Of a stretch of DNA of 40,449 nt, positions 34,956-40,449 are shown one piece after another; within the stretch, counting starts at the first letter, position 1, and each line of letters opens with the position of its first letter. The notes beneath the pieces are model-generated. The model ran no database searches. It worked only from the letters and a program-made list of their open reading frames with translations, and was not told the origin of the DNA. Where the stretch lies: positions 1 through 40,449 of the forward strand of contig JAPPMB010000048.1 in NCBI GenBank assembly GCA_028819255.1, read 5' to 3'. The stretch comes from Bryobacterales bacterium. GTDB lineage: Bacteria; Acidobacteriota; Terriglobia; Bryobacterales; UBA6623. A program made the position numbers and the translations under genes.

Positions 34956-35410
34956 TGTTGAATTCGGGTCGGCTTTCGCCGCCTCTCACCATGGAGAAAC
35001 TGCGCGTGGCACACCAGTCGTTGCCTGGCGATCCCCTGCTTGCCGAGTCCGTGTGCCTGCTGCGCTACATCGAGAAGACGGGAACCGGAACCGGGGACAC
35101 GGTCCGGCGTTGCGCCTAGGCGGGCCTGCCGGAACCCGAATTCGGGGTCGGCGCGGGCTTTCTGGTGAGGAATTGGCGGCCACGGAGCGCCATGAGAAAG
35201 ATCGGTGTTGCCAGAAAGCCGCCAGAGACTGGACGCTCCCGCGGAAAGAGACCTAGGAACCGCGACGGTCCCCGACCGAATCCTCTCGCCGGACGCCACG
35301 AAATCGCTCCGACGCTCGCCACCATCGAATCCACCGTCCGATATCAACTGGACGAACTGTGCACAGCCGGGAAGATCGAACGGGTCGGTCCCAACAGGGG
35401 CGGCCGCTAG
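34945..35410 (+). pseudogene. DUF4062 - AlbA/RecG-like ATPase gene, 3' part
   Basis: Starting at the repeat, the frame reads 'RWEVLNSGRLSPPLTMEKLR', 'HQSLPGDPLLAESVCLLRYIE' and 'KTGTGTGDTVRRC', which is the 'P-G-N-P-L-L-A-E ... M-G-T-G-T-G-D' end of the HATPase_c_4/RecG-like C-terminal domain. A TAG at 35117-35119 stands in the place of an acidic residue and the same frame goes on: 'AGLPEPEFGVGAGF'. A closing winged-helix ('TVRYQLDELCTAGKIERVGPN') ends with 'RGGR' and a TAG where Trp is expected (GG-x-W-K-V). The fragment takes over exactly where the 5' part stops at 33154. At least three nonsense codons and one in-frame loss are now counted over the whole gene, so it is dead even without the insertion. 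Confidence 0.75.
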
Positions 35411-35566
35411 AAAGTGCGAGACGTTGTTCGCGCCGATCTTCAGCGCCATGGACGATGACCCCGTCCCCAACCGCGAGACCCCGCCCGGCGGCGGGCCATC
35501 GACCACCACCGGGACCGTTCTCGCTGCGGACATCTCGGCCACTGGCACGAACACGGAGAGAACCGC

Positions 35567-35680
35567 ATGACCGAGTCTGACCGCCTCAAGCGGTTCCTGA
35601 CCCGCCAGGTTCACGCTTCCGACCGCATCGCCATGGCGCTGGACGAGTCCGATCGGGCCACCACTCTCGGCGGATGCTGA
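35567..35680 (+). CDS. possible small protein of 37 residues
   Basis: Has a GGAGAG sequence six bases before an ATG that also overlaps the stop of a short upstream frame (ATGA). The sequence begins 'MTESDRLKRFLTRQVHASDR' and ends in TGA; it is charged and helical and not recognised. It may be the truncated start of a lost gene. Confidence 0.25.
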   Translation: MTESDRLKRFLTRQVHASDRIAMALDESDRATTLGGC

Positions 35681-35798
35681 ACCCTCCTGCCGTAGCGCTG
35701 TCCTGCCGCCCGGGTGGGCCAGCACGACGCTCGGTTCAGCGGTAGCGGACTGAGACAGTCCTTCGGCGCGAGGACACTCGACCCAAGGAATGCTCGTC

Positions 35799-35829
35799 TC
35801 GACACCTTTCAGGGCCGTTCGGATATACT
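35799..35829 (+). promoter_or_regulatory. candidate promoter for the Gfo/Idh/MocA operon
   Basis: TCGACA (35799-35804) and TATACT (35824-35829), with a 19-bp spacer, 63 bp before the start codon at 35893. The -10 box is good, the -35 box and spacing are modest. Confidence 0.35.
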
Positions 35830-35892
35830 CGCAAGCGTCTACGCACGCAGCCTGCCCGGCGCGCCTGCGTCCATCGCGAAAGGAGTGGCTGA

Positions 35893-37197
35893 ATGCAGAA
35901 GTCACAGGATTCGGCACCGGAGTCGCAATCGATTTCCAGGCGCGGCCTCTTCGGCGCCGCCGCACCCCTGTTCATACCCGGGAGTGTCCTCGGGCTCTCC
36001 GGCGCCGTTCCGCCCAGCGATAGGGTGAACGTCGCCGGGCTCGGGATCGGAGGTCGGGGCGAGCGTGTCCTCGATTCGTTCTTGATGCAGGACGACGTTC
36101 AGTTCCGTGCGATCTGCGACGCGCGGAACGAACGCAGGGAAGCCATCAAGTCCAAGGCCGACAGGCACCACGGCAACAACGACTGCGTCATGTACGCAGA
36201 CATGTACGAACTCTGGGACCGCAAGGACATCGACGGCGTGCTCATCGCTACAGGGGACCGCTGGCACACCTTGCTCTCGATCCTCACTGCCAAGTCGGGC
36301 AAGGACGTCTACTGCGAGAAGCCGTGCTCGATGACAATCGCCGAGAGCCGCGCCCTGGCGGACACCTACCAGAGGCTGGGCAGGGTTTACCAGGCCGGCA
36401 CGCAGCGCAGGAACGGGACGAACTTCGAGCACTGCATCAACCTCGCCCGGGACGGCAAGCTCGGAAAACTGCGGTCGCTGCATGCCAACGCGGCCCCCGG
36501 TGACCGCTACACGCCGCTGACCACTCACGACTGGCTGCCCGGAGAGCCCGAACCGTCCAAGAGCGTCGTGGACTGGGACCGCTGGCTGGGTCCGGCCCCC
36601 TGGCGGCCCTACAATTCCCTGTACGTCAAGAGCCGCTGGCGGGGATTCTTCGATTTCCACGGCGGCGGGATCCTTGAGTGGGGCTCCCACACGGTTGATC
36701 TCTGCCACGCCGCCGCCCGCCTCGACGAGACGGCTCCCGTGAGCTACGAGCCGCACAGGCCCGAGGGAGTCACACCGTACTCCGTGAATTGCCGCTACCA
36801 GGACGGCTTGGAACTCGTTCTCCGGGACACCGGCTGGGAGGGGCTCGGAGCGTGCGCCGTGCGGTTCGAGGGCGACGAAGGCTGGGTCCAGACAGGCGAT
36901 GCCGGCCTCGTCGAGACCTCCGACAGCCTGCGTCAGCACCGACGAACGTTCGACGACGCACGGGAAGCGACGACCCGCCACGTCCGGGACTTTCTGAACT
37001 GCGTGAAATCCCGCAAGGAGACCCGGGCGCACGCCCTTGCCGCGTGCCAGGCGCATGTCGCCTGCCACGCCGCCTACATCGCCTACCAGCTCGGCGAGAA
37101 GGTGGAATTCGATCCCACCAACGACAGCTTCCCGTCCAACGACGAAGCAAACCGGATGCGCTCGAGGGCTATGCGCGAGCCATGGCGGCTGGGATAG
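35893..37197 (+). CDS. Gfo/Idh/MocA-family oxidoreductase, Tat-exported
   Basis: 434 residues. A twin-arginine start ('SISRRGLFGAAAP') is followed by the Rossmann loop 'VAGLGIGGRGERVL' (residues 47-60), then 'IATGDRWH' and the 'CEKPCSM' loop with Glu142-Lys143-Pro144, the catalytic lysine of the family. The C-terminal half has 'FDFHGGGILEWGSHTVDL', typical of the exported members that form 3-keto sugars or process glycosides in Planctomycetota and relatives. The start ATG follows GGAG at ~8 bp. It begins a plus-strand run with a HEAT protein, a second oxidoreductase and a DUF1080 protein. Cofactor NAD(P) would have to be carried through Tat in the folded enzyme. Confidence 0.92.
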   Translation: MQKSQDSAPESQSISRRGLFGAAAPLFIPGSVLGLSGAVPPSDRVNVAGLGIGGRGERVLDSFLMQDDVQFRAICDARNERREAIKSKADRHHGNNDCVMYADMYELWDRKDIDGVLIATGDRWHTLLSILTAKSGKDVYCEKPCSMTIAESRALADTYQRLGRVYQAGTQRRNGTNFEHCINLARDGKLGKLRSLHANAAPGDRYTPLTTHDWLPGEPEPSKSVVDWDRWLGPAPWRPYNSLYVKSRWRGFFDFHGGGILEWGSHTVDLCHAAARLDETAPVSYEPHRPEGVTPYSVNCRYQDGLELVLRDTGWEGLGACAVRFEGDEGWVQTGDAGLVETSDSLRQHRRTFDDAREATTRHVRDFLNCVKSRKETRAHALAACQAHVACHAAYIAYQLGEKVEFDPTNDSFPSNDEANRMRSRAMREPWRLG

Positions 37198-37217
37198 GAA
37201 TAGGAGGGGAGGTTGGA

Positions 37218-37736
37218 ATGCTGAGACGCGCGCTCTTCGCACTGGGGGTTGCCGCCATCGCGGCCGGCAGGCGGTTGCGCGGACAAAACCGCAACGAACT
37301 GCAGAGGATGACCGACGATCAGCTCGCAACGACACCGTTCAAGTCGGAAGAGATCATGAAGCTGGACTCTGCCGGCGCAGCGAGAATTCTCGAGGATCCC
37401 GCTTCCGGCGAGTTCGCGAAGGCCAAGGCCTGCCAGCGTCTCGCGGTGGTGGGCGATGATGCGGCGGTTCCGGCGCTGGCGGCCCTGCTGGGCGATCCGA
37501 AGCTCGCGCACTACGCGCGCACCGCGCTTGAACCCATGCCCGGAGACGCGGCCGACCGGGCGTTGCGGGAAGCGGTCGGAAAGGTCGAAGGGCCCTTGCT
37601 CGTGGGAGTCGTGAATTCGATCGGTGTCCGCAGGGATCCAAGAGCGATCGAGGTGCTGGCGCCGTTGCGCTATCGGGATGACGCTGACCTTGCTGCGGCG
37701 GCTACCGCGGCGATCTCCAGGATTCGACGGCCGTAG
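37218..37736 (+). CDS. short exported HEAT-repeat protein
   Basis: Starts at the ATG at 37218 after an unusually strong AGGAGGGGAGG at 37202-37212; this start lies 20 bp after the oxidoreductase stop, although an open frame reaches far upstream. The 172 residues begin with a signal-like 'MLRRALFALGVAAIAAG'. Helical pairs of HEAT type follow, among them 'AKACQRLAVVGDDAAVPALAALLGD' (quoted in part: VGDDAAVPALAALLGD), 'LAHYARTALEPMPGDAADRAL' and 'GVRRDPRAIEVLAPL'. In planctomycete-type genomes longer proteins of this sort stand beside Gfo/Idh and DUF1080 genes and probably serve as scaffolds. This one is short but has a complete frame. Confidence 0.75.
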   Translation: MLRRALFALGVAAIAAGRRLRGQNRNELQRMTDDQLATTPFKSEEIMKLDSAGAARILEDPASGEFAKAKACQRLAVVGDDAAVPALAALLGDPKLAHYARTALEPMPGDAADRALREAVGKVEGPLLVGVVNSIGVRRDPRAIEVLAPLRYRDDADLAAAATAAISRIRRP

Positions 37737-37898
37737 GCTCGGCCGCCGGCACTTCGACTGGCACAGTCTCGCGGGCCGTGCCGCAACTGGGCACCGGCAA
37801 ATGGCCGCAGTCTTGCACAGCCTCGATACTTCCCTATAGCTTCCGCAAGCGGGGCCGCTGGGCAGTGCTTTCGCGCTACACTGCTCGCGGAGACGGAC

Positions 37899-39038
37899 AT
37901 GTACCAACGCAACCATGCGCTCTCGAGGCGCAATCTAGTTCAGGCCGCGGCCGCCGTGCCGATTGCCGCGATCCGTGGAACGGCCGCCAACTCCGCCGTG
38001 AAGGTCGGCCTGCTCGGGGCGGGCGGACGGGGCACGCGGCTGGCGAGCTACGTCGTCCAGGTGCCCCAGGCCAGGCTGGTCGCCCTCTGCGATCTCTTCG
38101 ACGAGAAGATCGAGGCGGCCAAGAAGAGCATTCCCGTCGAGGCCCCGCTGGTGTACAAGGACTATCACGAGATGCTCGCCAGCGACATTGACGCGGTGAT
38201 CATTGCGACGCCGGTCTTTCTGCATCCGGAGCACCTCGAGGCGGCCGTCAAGGCAGGCAAGCACGTCTATGTTGAGAAACCCGCCGCAGTCGACGTTGCC
38301 GGCTGCAGACGGGTAATGAAGGCAGCGGACTCGGCCCGGCCCGGCCTGAACGTCTCTGTCGGCTTCCAGCAGCGCTACGGATGGACCTACAAGCAGGCTA
38401 GGAAGGTCCTCGAAAGCGGCGGTCTCGGGCAGGTCCGCCAGGCGGTGGCACATTTTCTGAAGGGCCCAATCACCGGCAACGAGCCGGTCCGGAAGCGCCC
38501 CGTGACAATGCTGGAGAAGGTCCGCGAGTGGAAGCACTGGCGCGACCTCTACGGCGACATCATCGTCGAGACATACTGCCACTCGATCGACGTGCTGAAC
38601 TGGTTCCTCGGCGACCGGCACCCGCTCAAGGCCGTCGGGGACGGGGGACGGACGATCCGCAAGGATGGCGACATGAATGACCACGTGACGGTCGCATATG
38701 AGTATCCGGGCGGGATCCAGGCCACCCTCGTCGGCTCCCACATCACGCCTCCCTTCTTTCGGGAGGTGCATGAGCGGATCTACGGTTCGGACTCGATGAT
38801 CGAGATGGCCCGGCACTACTGGAAGCACTATCGCGGGCGGAACGACGTGCTCCACCACGAGCCGCCGCGGAACATCGACCACGACAGTGTCGAGGCGTTT
38901 GTCATGCGCGTTGCCGAAGGGAAGACCGAGAACGTCGGAGTTCGAGGGGCCGAGAGCACGCTGACCGCCATCCTCGGCCGCATGGCGATGGATACGGGCC
39001 GGACCGTGACCTGGGAGGAGATGATGCAGTCAGCCTGA
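37899..39038 (+). CDS. Gfo/Idh/MocA-family oxidoreductase, second copy
   Basis: 379 residues. The start has a Tat-like 'ALSRRNLVQAAAAV'. The dinucleotide loop is 'VGLLGAGGRGTRL' (36-48), then 'IATPVFLHPEHLEAAVKAGKHVYVEKPAA' (quoted in part: ATPVFLHPEHL and YVEKPAA; catalytic Lys127), and 'VETYCHSIDVLNWFLG' with the His-Asp pair of the catalytic helix. It is only distantly like the first copy, so the two are not a recent duplication. It is separated from the HEAT gene by about 160 bp and followed 19 bp later by the DUF1080 gene, with which it surely shares a transcript. A role in stereochemical or 3-keto conversion of sugars is inferred from the neighbours. Confidence 0.92.
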   Translation: MYQRNHALSRRNLVQAAAAVPIAAIRGTAANSAVKVGLLGAGGRGTRLASYVVQVPQARLVALCDLFDEKIEAAKKSIPVEAPLVYKDYHEMLASDIDAVIIATPVFLHPEHLEAAVKAGKHVYVEKPAAVDVAGCRRVMKAADSARPGLNVSVGFQQRYGWTYKQARKVLESGGLGQVRQAVAHFLKGPITGNEPVRKRPVTMLEKVREWKHWRDLYGDIIVETYCHSIDVLNWFLGDRHPLKAVGDGGRTIRKDGDMNDHVTVAYEYPGGIQATLVGSHITPPFFREVHERIYGSDSMIEMARHYWKHYRGRNDVLHHEPPRNIDHDSVEAFVMRVAEGKTENVGVRGAESTLTAILGRMAMDTGRTVTWEEMMQSA

Positions 39039-39057
39039 CTGCGCCCGAATCAGCCCC

Positions 39058-39717
39058 ATGAGTCACAGCCGTCGGTTCGGCGCCGCAGTCCTCCTGGCGG
39101 CGTCCCTGATCTTGCTGCCGGCGCCGAGCGGGCTCGGCGGCGCCGAACTCGAGGCGGGATTCGAGCCGCTCTTCGACGGACGGACGCTTGACGGCTGGGA
39201 CGGTGACCCGGAGCTTTGGTCCGTGAAGGACGGTGCCATCGTCGGGTCAAGCGACAGCCATTCGGTCGACACCAACACCTACCTCATCTACCGGAAGCCG
39301 TTCGCCGACTTCATCTTGAGACTCGAGGTCAGGCTGCGCAACGGCAACAGCGGCATCCAGTTCCGTAGCCGGCACATGCCGGGCCCGGGCTGGGTTGTCC
39401 ACGGCTACCAGGCGGACCTCTCCTATGCGGGCGACCGCTCTGCCTGGGGCAACTTCTACGAGGAGAAAGGCCGTCGCAGGGGCATGATGTCGACTCCCGA
39501 CGAAGGCTGGCAGAGGGCGAAGGACGTCGTCCGGGTCGGCGACTGGAATGACTACGAGATTCTCGCGCAGGGGAATCGCGTGCGACTGACGCTGAACGGC
39601 AGGGTGACGTTTGACGGCACCGACAGCAGGACGGCAAGCGGGATCATCGCAATCCAGCTCCACTCCGGACCCGCAATGCAGGTCGAGTGCCGCAACATCC
39701 GGATCAAGCCCCTGTGA
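39058..39717 (+). CDS. DUF1080 (3-keto-disaccharide hydrolase) family protein
   Basis: 219 residues. The signal peptide ends near 'PAPSGLGGAE'. The jelly-roll domain has all the usual blocks: 'FEPLFDGRTLDGWDG', 'WSVKDGAIVGSSDS', 'RLRNGNSGIQFRSRH', 'VHGYQADLSY', 'WGNFYEEKGRRRGMM', 'DWNDYEILAQGNRVRLTLNGR' (quoted in part: DWNDYEILAQGNRVRLTLNG) and 'GIIAIQLHSGPAMQVECRNIRI' (quoted in part: GIIAIQLHSGPAMQVECRNI). The domain is complete, with the acidic Tyr-Gln-Ala-Asp and Glu-Glu-Lys-Gly-Arg sites. Characterised relatives cleave 3-keto-glycosides made by Gfo/Idh/MocA-type oxidases, which fits the two oxidoreductase genes just before. Its job is probably hydrolysis outside the cytoplasm. Confidence 0.9.
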   Translation: MSHSRRFGAAVLLAASLILLPAPSGLGGAELEAGFEPLFDGRTLDGWDGDPELWSVKDGAIVGSSDSHSVDTNTYLIYRKPFADFILRLEVRLRNGNSGIQFRSRHMPGPGWVVHGYQADLSYAGDRSAWGNFYEEKGRRRGMMSTPDEGWQRAKDVVRVGDWNDYEILAQGNRVRLTLNGRVTFDGTDSRTASGIIAIQLHSGPAMQVECRNIRIKPL

Positions 39718-39767
39718 GCGATTCCGGGAGACGCCATGTCGTCGAATGGGCCTGACGCAGGCTTCGA

Positions 39768-40406
39768 GTGACGCATCCGCCCTGTGCGCTCGGCAGAGTT
39801 CCGACTCCGGAAACAGCTCAGGCCTGCTCGCCTTTCGAAGGTGGCGTCAAGCTGTCGAATCCACTGAAAGGGGCCTGTTTCGTCCTCGCCGTGCTGATTG
39901 CCGCTCTTGGCGTTGCGTCCGGCCTGCAAGCCCGCGAACCCCTCCAGGACTGGGACCAGGTGCATCAGTTGCGGCCCGGATCGCGAGTTGTCGTCAAGCC
40001 GTTCAAGGGGATGGGCCGCAAGACTGCCGGCAGCTACGCATCAAGCGACGAGGGCGGGATCGTACTGCATTCTCCGACCGGACGGACGCAGGCAATTCCA
40101 AGAGGGAGCATTCGAGCGGTCGTCTGGAAACGCCGGATGCGCTGGGCCCCCGCGAAGGGTGCCGCCATTGGATTCGGGGTCGGCGCGGCACTGACGCTTG
40201 CCGGAAAGGACTTTGCCCAGCCTCTTGCGATGTTCGTGATCGGCGCGGTGGGTGCCGCAATCGGCGTTGGCGTAGGTGGGCTCGTTCGAGTTGTCGACGG
40301 CCCCGTCAGAATCTACGAAGCATCGAAGCCTGCTCCACCGGGACCGAGGCGCAGCGGCGGCAATCGCCTCTTGCCCCTCCGAACCCGGGCTAGGGCTGCC
40401 GAGTAG
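39768..40406 (+). CDS. unknown protein with signal/anchor and glycine-rich membrane segment
   Basis: 212 residues from GTG 39768, but the N-terminal ~28 residues are probably not translated. The hydrophobic signal begins after 'KLSNPLKG', and an AAGGTGG lies before a CTG at 39852, the only start-like codon near it, so the start is unresolved. The mature part reads 'LRPGSRVVVKPFKGMGRKTAGSYAS', written in short as PGSRVVVKPFKG, then 'GIVLHSPTGRTQAIPRGSIRAVVWKRR', and two glycine-rich hydrophobic segments (about 128-145 and 150-172). The plan 'x-G-x-x-V-x-V ... G-x-x-x-x-x-x-x-x-I-x-L ... I-P-R-x-x-I-x-x-V ... G-x-x-x-G-A-A-x-G' occurs in many acidobacterial hypothetical proteins. Function unknown. 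Confidence 0.55.
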   Translation: MTHPPCALGRVPTPETAQACSPFEGGVKLSNPLKGACFVLAVLIAALGVASGLQAREPLQDWDQVHQLRPGSRVVVKPFKGMGRKTAGSYASSDEGGIVLHSPTGRTQAIPRGSIRAVVWKRRMRWAPAKGAAIGFGVGAALTLAGKDFAQPLAMFVIGAVGAAIGVGVGGLVRVVDGPVRIYEASKPAPPGPRRSGGNRLLPLRTRARAAE

Positions 40407-40449
40407 CCTTATATCAATCTGGACAACGACTTTTTGGGTCAGTTGCCTG

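Larger units (their letters stand above)
35459..35892. other. intergenic region upstream of the sugar-oxidation locus
   Basis: Contains only the 37-codon frame at 35567-35680 and the candidate promoter at 35799-35829. The 341-codon minus-strand frame across 34940-35965 is an antisense reading with no domain. Confidence 0.4.

Noticed and set aside
34940..35965. A 341-codon minus-strand frame
   Set aside because: No domain, and it runs antisense across the recognisable ATPase remnant and the start of the oxidoreductase gene.
1..40449. CRISPR arrays, tRNA or rRNA genes, and riboswitches
   Set aside because: No regularly spaced repeats, cloverleaf-like segments or conserved rRNA stretches were noticed by reading; a covariance-model search could not be run.

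Overview
The window comes from a GC-rich bacterium with a Gram-negative envelope. It carries an RND efflux tripartite system with a TolC-type outer-membrane protein, and many exported enzymes with Tat signals, several with lipoboxes. The gene content includes four sulfatases, GH32 and GH38 glycosidases, Gfo/Idh/MocA oxidoreductases, a DUF1080 protein, a PD40/PHP protein and an SSS symporter. Such a mix is typical of polysaccharide-degrading Acidobacteriota, Planctomycetota, Latescibacterota or Poribacteria-like lineages from marine or sponge-associated settings. The sequence alone does not fix the phylum. No rRNA, tRNA or CRISPR array was seen.

Layout. 0.5-1.6 kb: a GPP34-domain protein and a truncated cytochrome P450. 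1.56-8.7 kb, minus strand: a carbohydrate-sulfate locus reading GH32-type hydrolase, three sulfatases, then fused remnants of a sugar porter and a second GH32 protein. 9.5-17.0 kb, plus strand: a fourth sulfatase, an MFS transporter, a GH38 alpha-mannosidase and a PhoX-like protein. 17.0-18.0 kb: an IS1595 transposase fossil beside a strikingly AT-rich block of about 500 bp. 18.5-19.6 kb: an overlapping pair with a DUF6036-type nucleotidyltransferase, resembling a toxin-antitoxin module. 19.7-24.4 kb: an SSS symporter, a beta-propeller/PHP metallohydrolase and an SdpI-like membrane protein. 24.4-30.1 kb, minus strand: an RND pump operon.

30.4-35.5 kb is an accessory island. It starts with a second IS1595 fossil. 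Next is an overlapping (ATGA) pair of a winged-helix/YwgA-like protein and a stand-alone proteasome-like Ntn hydrolase. Then comes a decayed DUF4062-AlbA/RecG-like ATPase gene split by a segment of about 1.8 kb, flanked by a 10/11-bp direct repeat. That segment carries a SIR2-type C-terminal fragment, an intact PEP-mutase/isocitrate-lyase-family gene and an IS110 scrap. Removing 1801 bp rejoins the two gene halves in frame.

35.9-40.4 kb, plus strand: two exported Gfo/Idh/MocA oxidoreductases, a short HEAT-repeat protein, a DUF1080 protein and a final glycine-rich membrane protein. This looks like a sugar-oxidation (3-keto-glycoside) locus.

Together the functional core takes up and strips sulfated or mannosylated glycans: sulfatases remove sulfate esters, GH32/GH38 cleave glycosidic bonds, MFS/SSS carriers import products, and the oxidoreductase/DUF1080 set modifies sugars. 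The accessory islands carry putative defence or conflict genes, mostly broken, except for the winged-helix/Ntn-hydrolase pair and the nucleotidyltransferase pair, which look intact.
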